A stretch of DNA of 64,000 nt from Pithys albifrons albifrons (Eukaryota > Chordata > Aves > Passeriformes > Thamnophilidae): the NCBI RefSeq assembly GCF_047495875.1, contig NC_092471.1:6717001-6781000 (forward strand). Reading direction: 5' to 3'. Of the stretch, positions 1 through 12,100 are shown in pieces (position 1 is the first letter of the stretch; every line of letters begins with the position of its first letter). The notes beneath the pieces are model-generated. The model was given only the letters and a program-made list of their open reading frames with translations, made no database searches and was not told the origin of the DNA. A program made the translations under genes and the position numbers.

Positions 1-2429
1 ACAATGGCAGGAAGCTCCATGAGATGCACTTCTCCTTTTAACTCATGCCCACTGCAGTTCTTTATTATAAATTTTCAGGTCTGCCTTAGGGTGGTGGCAT
101 TCATCAGCCCCTGATCTTCCAACTCACCTTTGTTCAAAAGATGACTAGTGCCACCCTGCACTTTGCAAGCAGAGCCTGCCTCAAAAGGGCTCCCCTGAAA
201 CCCATCAGCAGCTCCTCTACCACCTTCTGCTCTATCACAGACCTCTAACCTGCTCCTCTGCTCAGCCCCCGTCTGCTGCACATGAACTCCAGAGGGGAAA
301 TGAAAGCTTGGTCACAAATCTTTTTAGGTTATTGGGTTCATAATTTGGGCTTTCTCCTTCATCAGTGGTTTAGTCCCCAAATGTTTTTTTCTAAGCATTA
401 TAGGAACATAATTTAGCAGGGAGAAATGAGCATCACATTGATATAGAAAACAAAGTCCCACTTTCCCTGTTGGTGGAGTCTGAACTCAAATTACCTCCCT
501 CTGAGCCCACCTGGATTCACAACTTCCTTTTCCTTTGCTTTTCTTCTTGGGGTCTGCTCCCCACCTCAGGTCCTTACCACTCCCTTCTTCCTAACATAAC
601 TTAAGATGAGGATTCAGACCTCTACTGCTGAGCATGATTTGACCCTAAATTCATTTTACCACAGCTAACAGATGTGGAAATTCCAAGCAGCAGCTCTTGC
701 ACTATCCCTTCTCAACACACTGCCTTTGGTAAATCTGTTTACTGAATTCTGTCCCTGTCTTTTGCTGACAATGTCACACTTACCATTAAGATGAAAGAAT
801 GCATAAGTTTCCTGACTTTTAAAGAAAACTGACACAAGTTTGCAATTCCTGTCCACTGACTATAATCTTTTGAAACAGTGCATGAAGGACCCACGTAGCA
901 GCTTGGTGTCAGACAGTAGTTCTTGTAAGCAAATCCTGTGAGTAGAAGACAAAAACCAAACTGATTATGATGGCACCTCTTTTTTCAGATTTGCGAAATA
1001 CTTTTGCTTGAGAAATCTTTGGCAAAAAGTAGCATCGTATATTAGACTATATTTAGTCCTGATACACTTTCATTGAAATTAATGAAGAATAAGTGTAGTC
1101 TATTAGACATTAAATTCTCAGAACAAATTTTGAAAACAGAAAGCACATGATTAAAACTTTGGGAGGATAAAATGAGTCTGAGGAAGGCAAATATAGGAAA
1201 AAAACTCAGAACAAGTCACCATGCAAAGAAAAATTCATTACAGTTGTTTGCAGGCATTGTAAGTCTCCTCCTGCAACTGCTGTTCAACAAGTCAACCATC
1301 TGATTGTCTTAATGCTGATCCAAAATATGTATTTGCTGTGGCATTTGTACCATCAGCTAATTCAAAACAAGGATGCTCAGACACCTGAGCACTGCAGCAT
1401 TGAAACAACACTGGGAAATGAAACATCAGCTTCAGGGGCAATAAGCCTTAAAAAACCCACTGGTGGCCAGGAGGGCGAGGCAAGGAGAAGAAACGCACTT
1501 ACTACTTGCAACTTGTAAAACACATGAACTCCTCCCAATAAACCCATTTCCACCCATTGTTTAAAAGAACTTCTAGTAGAGTGGCAAGATCCAAAAGGGA
1601 AAGAGCAGCACAGCAATCCTCCACTGCAGAGCTGAGAAGGGCTGGTGCACAAGTGAAACCAGGGAGGTGAAAAGATTCCAGTCATTGCAAGTGCACATGG
1701 GCTGGAAATGGAGCCACTGCAGCTGTGCTCCAACCCAGCACCACCATCACAGTGGGCTTTTTAGTTCCAAAGTGTTCATAAAATCCCATTGTTGCAACCA
1801 GGCCCTGTCATGGGCACACTAAGGAAAGACTTTTCCTCAACAGGATGGAGCCTTGTATAAAGCTACAATACCTTAACTGAATAATTGGTATCTCAATCAC
1901 ATAGAAAATAGGTATTTTTCCTCCATATAGTCTCTGTAGTAGTATTACTTAGCTTTAATTACTTTAAAATAAACATATATCCCCTAAAAATAAGATTAAA
2001 GAAAATGCAACAATGCTCACCTGACATGGAGATCAACTTCAAGACAGACTAAGGCTAATTATATAGGACTATAATATAATCAAGATCAAACAAAATCACT
2101 GGATCAAACTGAAAGTTACAGGTGGGGTTTACCTGGGGGTCCCAAAGTGAGGAAAGGAAAAATGCCGACTAGGGGACAGTGAACATCCAGTCACACTAAA
2201 ATTGGTGGGACTTTCTAGCACTGATTTGCTCAGAGACAGTACCTATCAAGCCAAATAGAGATTTTTCAGAAGTACCTTTTCCTAAGCTCCAAATCAGAAG
2301 GGAAGGGAAGGTCTGTTGGAAAGGTTCTTACCTTTGGTCCTTACTGATGTAAGAGACTGTTCCACTGCTGAAAAGGTACTAAGAACAGCACAGGCTACAT
2401 GAGGAAGAATCTTTCTGGTTGGCAGAGGC
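1..2429. other. Unique non-coding DNA, no gene recognised
   Basis: AT-rich sequence with no recognised gene, RNA or repeat. On the minus strand a GC-richer segment at 75-281 stays open for 68 codons and holds a good donor (AAAG|GTGAGT, about 121-126), with a possible acceptor at about 194, but the translation matches no family I know. A second open stretch on the minus strand (1377-1733, 118 codons) also has no recognisable motif. I treat both as chance until tested. Confidence 0.6.
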
Positions 2430-2915
2430 AGGTCATCCTTCCCCAGTGTTTGGCACAAGTGATGCCACATTTGGAGTGCTGGGTGCAACTCTGGACTCCC
2501 AGACAGTTCTTCAGAAAGCATCTGTCTTACAAGAAGTGGAGAGAGCTAGGATTATTCCACATGGAGGAGAGAAGGCTTGGGGTGGATCATAGTCATTTTT
2601 ATAAATGGATGGGGGGAGGAGGAAAGGACAGAGCCAGACTCTTCTCCGTGGTGCCCAGTGAAAGGAAGACAGGCAATGGCCACAAACCAGAATAAAGCAA
2701 ATACCATTGAAACATAAGAAACTTTTATGTAAGAGTGATTGATCACTGGAATAAGACACCTAAGGAAGTGAACTTACATAATCCTTGGAGATATTCCAAG
2801 CCCAACTGGACATGGTCCTGAGCAACCTGCTCCAATTCACCCTCTTTTGAGCAGGGGCGTTGAACAAACAGATCTCCAGAGATCTCTTTCAACATCAAAT
2901 ATTCTTCTGCTTGAA
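2430..2915 (+). mobile_element. CR1 LINE, 3' end fragment (forward)
   Basis: This is the 3' part of a CR1 non-LTR retrotransposon in forward orientation, about 490 bp. The sequence follows the CR1 consensus in order: the 'CACATTTGGAGTGCTGGGTG' block near 2466, the 'GGAGAGAAGGCTTGGGGTGG' block near 2565, 'CAGACTCTTCTCCGTGGTGC' near 2635, 'GGCAATGGCCACAAAC' near 2672, 'CCAACTGGACATGGTCCTGA' near 2802, and the terminal 'GATCTCCAGAGATCTCTTTC' block near 2871. It covers the end of the reverse-transcriptase ORF and the 3' UTR. Many substitutions and small indels show it is old and inactive. The 8-bp tail repeats typical of CR1 are degraded. Confidence 0.93.
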
Positions 2916-4654
2916 TGGAATTTCATTGCAAGGCCAGGGCGGGGGGAGGAATAAATAAATAAAAAAGCCCCCAAACTCAAGCTCAGTGATAGGAAAACAA
3001 AAATGTGATTCACCAGACATCACTTTATTCAGGATATTTTTTTGGAACAGCATGCATTTTATTGCACGCTTGGGAAGTTTTCTGGAACAGAAACAAAAGC
3101 TGTCCTTCCAAGCACATGATTAGAAAGCCAGATATTAACCCAAATGCTTCCTTCTGGAAAACTTATGACCAATATGTGCTAGGCAGATGAGATTGGGCAA
3201 AAAAATTCTGAACTTTGGGATGAAACTTTCGAAATGGATTTTCATCCACTTTTTGGAGCTTAACAGAGTTTAATTTCTGATTCCAAGGGAGAGTTTTCTA
3301 TATATTCCTCGTTCAGCTACATCCACACCAGGAATCCACAATGACAACAAAGAAAATGAGACTCCTATCTTGAAGCAGCAGCTATTCTCACACCTACTGC
3401 TGGTGGAAAAAATGCTGACACTCTGCTCTTCAAAATGAAGCAAAAGATGGTACTAACCCAAATATATTTTTACAAGACCAGCTTTCAAGATGTGAGGTTG
3501 GCCAAAGGGACAGTGTGGGGTGGGAGGAAGACCATGAAAGACAGAGTAAGGGAAACCACCACCATCAACCCCCTAAAAAACCCCTCAACTCTGAAAAGGA
3601 CAGGGCAGTGGTGGGCCTTTACACAAATGCAAAAAAATATCCCTGAGTTTCACAAGAATGTTTTTATTCACAATTTGTTGAGTTGTTTTCAGTTTACAAA
3701 CAGACACTTCTTATCAATTGTCAGTGTTCTTTCACAGAGAGTTTTTCCCAACTTTCAGACCTTGAGCACAATAATAATCTCGGCCTTTTCACCATGTCTC
3801 ACCTGGCTTACCCCTAAGTGACAAGTCACCTTCTGTTCCTTCCAAATAGGATTAGGGCTTTTGGAACTGTTTAGTTATAGAAACACTCCCTTTCTGGGAG
3901 TCATCTTCCAGCACAACCTCTATCCCTACTGTCAGCTGGATGGCTGAAGAACCAGCAAAAAACACCAATCAAATGAGGTAAAAATTTAAATTACACAATC
4001 TACTTTGTTTTCCAATATCCATTGATAAAACTTTAATTAAAATGATAAAAATTTCAAGTTATTTTCAGATATGAAAATAGATTAATGGGTGACATAAAGA
4101 GATTCTGCAAAAAGAGGTTTGACGAAGCATGATATTTTCTAATTGTTGTAGATTAATGGTTATTCTGTCAGGACTTGCTCTCTGACCTGAAATAACGAGC
4201 ACATCAAACCATTTTCTTTTTTGCACTTATGAGTAGAATTTTACTTCCAAATTAAACTTTGTGTTTACATATGTGTATATATATATTAAACTATTATTTA
4301 TGTATTTACTTTTTAAAAATTTTGAAACAGACAGGAAGGGTTTCCCAAAAATTTTAGTTTCTTCCCCAAGGAATACATCACAGTGAAAAAAAATTTTGGT
4401 AAAAAAACCCCTAAAATATGATGTTTAATTAAGAGCATAATGGAAGTTTTGTGTTAAACATAGGAAAAAGGTTCTTTTTGCATCCTGTAAAATGTGGGAG
4501 ATATTGTAGGGTTTAATTATTTATTTCCCACAAATTCCTATTGCATTTTTCAGCCTATTCTAGATGACCTGAGAAAATATGGATCCTTTTTCTTTACAAA
4601 AGACAATGATCTCTTCTTGTTAAAGCAATCACTGAAAACAGCTCCGCTTTTACT
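2916..4654. other. Unique AT-rich DNA, no gene recognised
   Basis: No gene or interspersed repeat was recognised. It holds short simple runs: an AATA-type run near 2950-2965 directly after the CR1, and a TA-rich run at about 4268-4287. A 128-codon plus-strand open frame at 3435-3821 has no recognisable domain. Confidence 0.6.
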
Positions 4655-4796
4655 TAAAAAAAAACTTTCACAAAGCAAAATAAAAACAAAAAAAACCTCA
4701 AACCAACAAATAAAAGAACAACAACAAAAAAACCAAACCAAGCAACACCAAAAACCCCTCCAAAAAATTTAACAACAACACCACCAAAAAAAATCT
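4655..4796. repeat. A/C-rich low-complexity tract
   Basis: About 140 bp made almost only of A and C on the plus strand (AAC, AAAC, CAAA and CCAAAA units) with very few G or T. Poly-A runs of 7 to 9 are separated by ACC and CAAC words. There is no clean period, so it is a low-complexity tract rather than a microsatellite. The open frames that cross it, read on either strand, are artefacts of composition. Confidence 0.85.
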
Positions 4797-7700
4797 CCCC
4801 ACATCTCAGACATGTAGCTCTGTGAATAAGGTAACGGTTGTATTGCAGAGATGTGGTTAAGGAAAGAGTCAAATTTCTTGTTCAACTTCTGCCAAGTTTA
4901 AGGACCTCTTCATAAACTGAGAGCACTGTTTATTTTCTCTCTGCCTCCTCTCATTTTGAGGAAAACAGAGACTTTTCATTCATATCTCCAGGGTGACACA
5001 AAACACTAGGGACAACTATGCAGAAAATAATACAGCAAAATTTTGGGTGATGTCCCTGCACAGAGAGATTTTTATCTAGAAAACTGACAGGAATTTCAAG
5101 AACAGCCCAAGTCTCACCTTAATGTTTTCATAAAAATACTTGCATAATTTTTAACACACTTTGAAGAACAGTTACTGCAAAGTAGAAGAAGACAGTGCAG
5201 AAATGTATTTGTATAGAGAAGTTTATTTTGAAAGATTTTGAGCTGTTTTAACAAGTAAACTAAATAATTAAAAATGGCCCCAAATGCCCCAGGGTATGGC
5301 AGCAGAAGACCTGAGACTCAGGTTCCTGTTAACAAAACAATAAAACTCATGCAATGAGTTAAAGTCAGGGTGCAAGAATATGCTTTAAAAAAAGAGAGAT
5401 CTGTAGGAAACATGGAAAGACCTAATTCCATCTACCGAAAGCAAGTAATGGTAAATGTTTTAATGAATCAATTATATTTCAAAATGGACTTCTGTTTTGT
5501 TTTACATTTCCTTCTCTTGTAAACGGCGTGCCAACTTCAATACTTCACTCAATAAATGACTACTAAATGAGTACAAAGTCACAGGCATGTTCGTCTCTAT
5601 GACAGGCCATACATAATCACCATAGAAATATATAATTACACCTGTCAACCTCATCTCATGCAATTGATTCAATAACTAACAATGTCAGCAGCAGGCTAAG
5701 CTTAGAGGTCTCACTGTGTGAAAATACTCATACATGGCTAAACATCTTGGTATTTTAATTGCCTGTCATAGTGCCAAGGTTCCTATATTGTACCTATCTC
5801 CACAGCAACAGGCTGGAATGAATAAAGCACATTTAATAACTGCAAAAAGGTGAATTTATAAGCTTGCAGTTATTTTATGGCTCTCACAGACAGTGCAGAG
5901 GATTCTGAAGACAGATGGAGATGAAGTTGCATTTGAGAGAAAAAGTTGTATTCCAGAAAAAAAATATTCTCTGAGTGGATTATACGTTCACATTATGAAA
6001 TAAAGCTCACCATATAAATCTGAAAATTGTTTCTAATTACAGCTACTGGAGAGGTCAGCCCATGCCTGGAAGTGTACACACGTTCAGTCTGACAGGACAT
6101 TTAATTTCAACTCACCAGGAATGGCTGTGTAAAAAAAGCTTCTTACAGACTCCTAAGGACTTATCATGACATGTTTGTCCATCTAATATTCTAAATTACT
6201 TGTAAGCTAAGCTGCACTGAAAAGCTCTAATGTGCCCAAATGCTAACCCCCCTGAACTCGATGGCCAGGCTCCCAGTGCCCTGAGCAGCAGTAGGAATTA
6301 CGGCTACTGTCTGGCAGTCTGTCCTAATTGCACATGGAGATGACAAGGGCAAAGTCTTGGGGCCTGAACTTTTCACAGTGACAGAGTAAGACCAAACAGA
6401 CTGGGTCAGGGAGAGGTACTAAGCAGAGTCCCACAAGGAAGTAAAAGATAAACAGATACCGGGAGCTGATGGGAAAGAGAATTTCCCCAAGAAATAGGTT
6501 TGAGGCAACAAAATATACAAAATATCTGTCTGGTAAAAATGACAATGTGGACAATGAGGAGGTAAACAGGTGGAAAAGCTGCTCCACATATTAGCAGAAG
6601 GCAGTTCTGGAGGCTTCCACATTTCAGAACTTTAAAATCAATATTGCAATGTAAGTTCTGATCATATTTTCCCTAGCACAGAGAAGACTCCTCCTATATG
6701 AGATTTCTGTGTGAAAAGTTAAATTGCTTTCAAACAATTTATAAGCCCAAATATGAATGAACAAAAAGTAAACAGCGTCATTGGGGAATCCTTCCACTCA
6801 CCAGCAGAGTAGCAGAACACAAGCTGGTGACAATGCACAGATGTTTAATTAAAATAAAGTAACACGTCTCTACAACCTTTCTTGCTCTGCAGACCTGTCA
6901 GGCTATACTCTTCCCCTCTAGTCCTCTTCAATTCCTCTCTGTGTTTTGGCTGAGTTTGGCTTTATTTCTTAAATAGCACCATGAACAGAAATCCTTAAAC
7001 ATAAGAGAAAAAGTGCAACTCCAATGTCACCACAGAAAAAAGAAAAAGCAGTAAAAGTTTTCTCTTACAAAGAATGGTCTCCAAATACTTTTCAGTCAAA
7101 TGGTCAAGAAGAGCATAACATGGCAGAAAGGTGAGCCACAACATTTGTGCTTATCCCTGCATGGTTTGATATTGAATGAACACAGGAAGGGGATAGAGGG
7201 CAGATGTTAACGCCTATGATTACAGAACACAGAAAAATAGGAAAATAAAAAACACTTCACCTTCTTGCTTTAATTTACTTTAAAATAAAACACCTCCAAA
7301 CACAGAAAACAGCTAAATTATAAGCACCATTTTTAATGGCCATTATTAATGCAGCTTATTTCCAGAGACAGGATTTTTCAAAACAAAAGAGAAATTAAAG
7401 CCTTTAAAGCTCAGCAGAACCTCTTGTTTCCCAGCTTAGGTCTGAAAAACACAATAAGCCTGGTAATGCCAGACAAACAAGCCTCTCTCTTGAAAACTGG
7501 AGCAGCAGAGCATTTATTTGTAGCAACATTCAATGGCCAGATCGAAGGGGAATTTCTCACATGAATCTTAAAGCAATGGAACATTTTTAGGTCTTTTGGA
7601 AGGAGATCTCTTCTGAACAAGTCTGGACCAGAACTGCCAGCAGGATCCATAAATTCACCCTAACCTCACCAATTGCTCTGCCTCACATCGAGGCAAACAG

Positions 7701-8720
7701 GTTGTTTGGGAGCATAGAAAAACCTGACAAGGCACACAGGAGATATTTGCAAACCAGAGCACACTAGGACAGGTGTCCTTCTGTGGACAGACATTCACCT
7801 GGACAAGCACTGACACCAGCTGACTCCCAGACTGAGCAAAAGACCCCGTGCTGAGCACAGTGCCAACTCAGAATATTCTGTGAAATCCATAATGCTGCCA
7901 CACAGTCTGCAGAGAGCTGCCAAGGTGGTTGTATCCTGCTTCCCAACACAGACAAGTACTTCCCTACGTGCAGAACAGATTTGTTACTGAAATAACTGCA
8001 TTCTACTTGCTTCCATTACCTTTGTTGGAAACAAGTGAGGGAAAAAAAAAAAAGAACAGCAAAAAGCAACCAGTAGTGCCTGTGCATGCATAGGGAAATG
8101 GAGACCCAGATTTCCAGCTGGCATAAATCAGCATTATCCTGTTGAAGGAAGGCACTGTGCTGAATGTCACTGTTAAGAAGTGAGACTATAAACACATGCA
8201 CAACTCAGAAGCAGGCATACATTTACCTCCCTGAATTTCAAGGTAGGTGCCATTGCCATCACACACTGGCCAAGCATTCTCGGAGGTGCTCCAGAACATC
8301 AATCTAGAATGCTTTCAAGCCTGTCCTTCGAGAGCTCAGCTGGCCAGAAGACTTTCCAAAGGATGCATTTTCTATATCCATTCAAAACAGAGAAGACAGA
8401 ATAACAATCAGCTCAAAGAATTTTACAGGGTCTCTTATAGTCTTCGTAGTACTTAAGAACAGGAAGGGTATCGCAGCTCTAAGTGGCTCACTTTATATAT
8501 GATCCACAAAGTTACATTCAAGAAGCTTTTCATCCAGAGTTACTATCTACTCTACCGGTTTATCCCCATAAAGCTCTAAAGTAAGGACAATTCATAAAAC
8601 CTTTATAAATTTTCATAACAGCATTTGCAGTAAAATGTCTACAAATTTGTAAGAGCTGCTTTTCCGATTCAACTTAGTTAACTTTTGGTTTTGCTAATTA
8701 TGTTTATTTTTCCCTTGCAG
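4797..8720. other. Unique AT-rich DNA, no gene recognised
   Basis: No recognised gene or repeat. The sequence is AT-rich with short A runs (for example at about 8041-8053). Open frames are short and uninformative. It ends in a strong pyrimidine tract and CAG (8706-8720) that could serve as the acceptor of the candidate exon at 8721. Confidence 0.6.
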
Positions 8721-8792
8721 CCAAAGAGGAACAGACATTGTTCCCTTATAAACAATGAAAATGTCAAACTACCAAAGTTCAAAATAATGACT
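8721..8792 (+). other. Candidate exon (splice-site pair), unproven
   Basis: A 72-bp segment lies between a strong acceptor (TTTATTTTTCCCTTGCAG, ending 8720) and a donor GTAAGT at 8793. One frame is open across all 24 codons with no partial codon at either end, reading PKRNRHCSLINNENVKLPKF and then KIMT. I do not recognise the peptide. The chance that at least one of three frames is open over 72 bp is more than one half, so the open frame adds little. The splice signals are the main evidence. Confidence 0.15.
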
Positions 8793-9077
8793 GTAAGTGA
8801 AACATCTTTCAAAGGTAATTGCACACTTTAAACACTGTTCAAAGAGCAGTTTAAGCTCCTAATAGAGTAGCTGCACAAAGCAAACCACAGAGTTCCCCAG
8901 AGACAGAAAGCTGGAGTGCATGTGGGGCAAGAGCAGGAGTTCAGGGTAGGGTGCTGCCTGCCACATCCTCAGCAGAGGAAGTCAGATCATCTGTGTGATT
9001 GCCAGGAGCACAGAGCCAGGTTGCACCAGCCAAGGATCAGCCTCAGTATCTGCAGCTGAATTTTCAAACCACAGACA
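8793..9077. other. Unique DNA, nothing recognised
   Basis: Short stretch between the candidate exon and an old palindromic repeat. No gene, RNA or repeat was seen. Confidence 0.55.
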
Positions 9078-9148
9078 AGTCCTAATTCAACTCCCATTAA
9101 AGTAAATAAAAGCCTCACATTGATTACAGCAGCAGTTGGATCAGGGCC
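9078..9148. repeat. Old amniote-type palindromic repeat fragment
   Basis: A degraded copy of a short interspersed element with a core like 'CAACTCCCATTAAAGT' and an end 'GGATCAGGGCC'. In better preserved relatives in reptiles and birds, as I recall them, the element is an inverted repeat built around CCATTGACTTCAATGGG and bounded by GATCCTGC/GATCAGG. This copy keeps both flanks but has lost much of the symmetry. The family name is not assigned here. Confidence 0.45.
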
Positions 9149-12100
9149 ATACTGATGTTTACTAGAAGCCAGATACAAGGTCTGATTACTTTTATACTGT
9201 TACACATCAGATCCTTATTCACTCCACTATTTACAGGCTTGCAAACAAGCAAGAAATTCTGATCACACAGTCATACAGATCGCCATTTGCATCCTTGATT
9301 GGCATGATGAGAGCTGCAGAGAAGGGTTTGAATATGTATTCCACAGAGCAGCAGTGCACAAAAACCTGCAGGATGCAGTAAAGCAATCAGACAGCATAAA
9401 GAAACTGAAATGGAATTCCTTGGAGAAAGGGATCATTAAGTGCTTAACAAGCATCACTCCATTATATCTGTTTTAGTGATGCTAGCATAATTTTAATTGT
9501 TACCATCCAATCTGTTTTGATAGCTTTAGAGTAATCAAGATGCTAAATATTTTACAATGGCATTTGAACAATCAGGAATATAGGCACAAAGCCCACTGCC
9601 CAGTAGCCCAATGCCTGTGAACAGGGAAAAAGAGGGATCTATTTTCTGTGTGGAACAAAGACAAGACAAAAGGAACAACACAGTTAAATATTAAACAGTA
9701 GTAATTACATAGGCAGCTAAGTAATAACTCAAACATCCTGTATTTTATTACGGGTTTCCAACCAACCAACTAAATTATACAACATTGTGAATGTGCCTGG
9801 CATGTCCTGCTCCATGGTGTGTCATTTGGGCAAGTTTTACTTCTAGTATAGATGATTCTTACCAAAATTTAGATTAAGCCAAGGAAGAATGCAAGATATA
9901 GGGTTCTACTTTGTGCTAAGCTGACAAAAAGCATAGTTGTCCCTTCCAAGAAGTGTCCAAGTCCTGGAGTCCTGTCTAATGATAATGGGATTGTCAGGTG
10001 CAGCTTCAGGCTCATTTAAGGCGCTAACTTAAGATATGACATGCTTGGCAATTTAGGGCCTCAGTGTCACAACTACAGGGTAGGTCCTGGAGCCAGAACA
10101 ACATTCACAGTCCTAACCTGCATGCAGGCAGTTTTTAGGTGTAGGGTTCATGCAATCAGTGGATGCTGGGCACAAAATTTAACTCAGGATATGAGTCACA
10201 CAGATATAAATGGGCTCATTCACTTGCTCTGAAATTACACACCTGCTAGAAGTGTTTGCTGAATCAGGGCCATAAAGGTTATTTGCAAGTGATCCCTAAT
10301 TAAATGCAAAGTAGTGTTCCCAGAAGAACAGTAGCAAGTAATAATAATGATGATAAAGCTAAATATTATCCAGAACAGAGGCAAAGGACATAATTATTGC
10401 CAAATGAAATATGGCAACATTAGGGTTTAATATGCTTATAAGAAAAGCTTACAAAAGATTTGGTAACATAGGGCTGAGACTTCCATCTGGATAAATAAAG
10501 ATCCAGGCTTATATTTAACAGGTTTTCAACTTCTTTGGAAAAAAACTCAGAACCTAGCAGCACATACTGCCCTTCAATCAAATGATACTGCTATCTAAAA
10601 ATTTTCATCTTAATAGCTCATCTCTCTGATAATGAGCCTATAAATGATTTTTAGTTACTCACGTTCATACATGGGTATTTGAAAATAATCTCTTTCAGGA
10701 AAAATGGTATTCTTAACCTATAAGGAGAAAACAAGCTTCTTTTTTTTTTTTTGAGTTAATCTGATTACTAAGGGCATTGCAAGGCTCAAGCTGGCAGGGC
10801 TTAGAAGGGCCCTGCTAACTCAGGGTCACGCTAAAATACCAGAAGATCTGGCCTTGTTAAGCTCATCAAGGTCAGACTTTGTAGCCAGAGTCACCCAAAG
10901 CCTACAGACCCTTCTGTGTGGGTTATCAAAGGCAGTGGCAATGCACAGGTAAAGAAAAGATGCTCTAATTTTGGTCATTTATCATCAACTTTGCTTCTGA
11001 TACTGAAAGCTCAGAAGCTGCCAGCTCAGTACTCATCAGGGAAGAGACTTCCCAGCTGATGTGCAGTGTTTTCAGTGCATGCTTCCTGCTAACTTGAAAA
11101 CAGGAATCACAAAAAAGTCCATGAGACAAGGGCAAAGGTTCAGGGAGAGCTGCTGGTCCATGTATTCCCCATGATTCTTAAAGGGAAATCTCTTCTATTG
11201 AGCGACTGTAGCAGCTACTGTCCTTCCTTCAGATGGAGTCCTCAGAATGACATCAAGGGACTCTCCTGTGGTAATAGAACTTGCTCTGTAGACTGGTACT
11301 GCACCTGTCCACTGATGATGGGGCCCCTGAGAACAGAAAGTATCAAATGCTATAAAGGTTGTTACTAAGGGGTTTTTTTCCAAGCTCAGGCAGTGATGTT
11401 TCTTTCTTTTACAGTCAGAGGTCAAAGTTCCAAATCCTGCTGCCAAAGGGAGCAGGGCAGTGAGACAAGTTAGTCCCTGGTAAATCTATCTGTGAGCAAG
11501 ACTGTTTTCCAGCTTGCTGTGGATGTATTCAGGAAATTTATTGGAACTGTTTTCAAGCGATTTCACAAGCATTGACACTGGGCACTAGGACCAAAGCCAA
11601 AACACTATTCAGCACTTGACTTACAGGGCTTGGTTCCCTCCAGAGCATGTGCTAAACATGTTACTTATAAATAATTTGATTCAAAAGGGTAGCAACAGCT
11701 TCATAAGCAAACAGAGCTCTAGAATAATTAATAATTAAGAACAATATTCTTTTAATTAAGAATTAATTTACAAGAGGAAGATACAAGGAGAAAATTCACT
11801 AGTAATTGAGCATCTTCCTTGATGCATCTTCAACAGTTCTGTGTGAGCATCCCTGGCAATGAAATACAAGCACCAATAGCCTTGGCTCTGCAAGGCACTT
11901 TTGACAATATTTTTGATGTTTGATGAAAAGAAGAAAATATTTCAAAGGCTGAAAGACAATAATCCAGTGGAAAATCAGGGCTAAAAGATGAAGAATTTGG
12001 GAGGCCACACATAATAGTAAAGTCCAAAGTTCTGGGGGAAGAGGCATTCAGATTCAGCACCTCCAAATCCTATCCAAAGAGATTACAGATAGCGCAGCCT

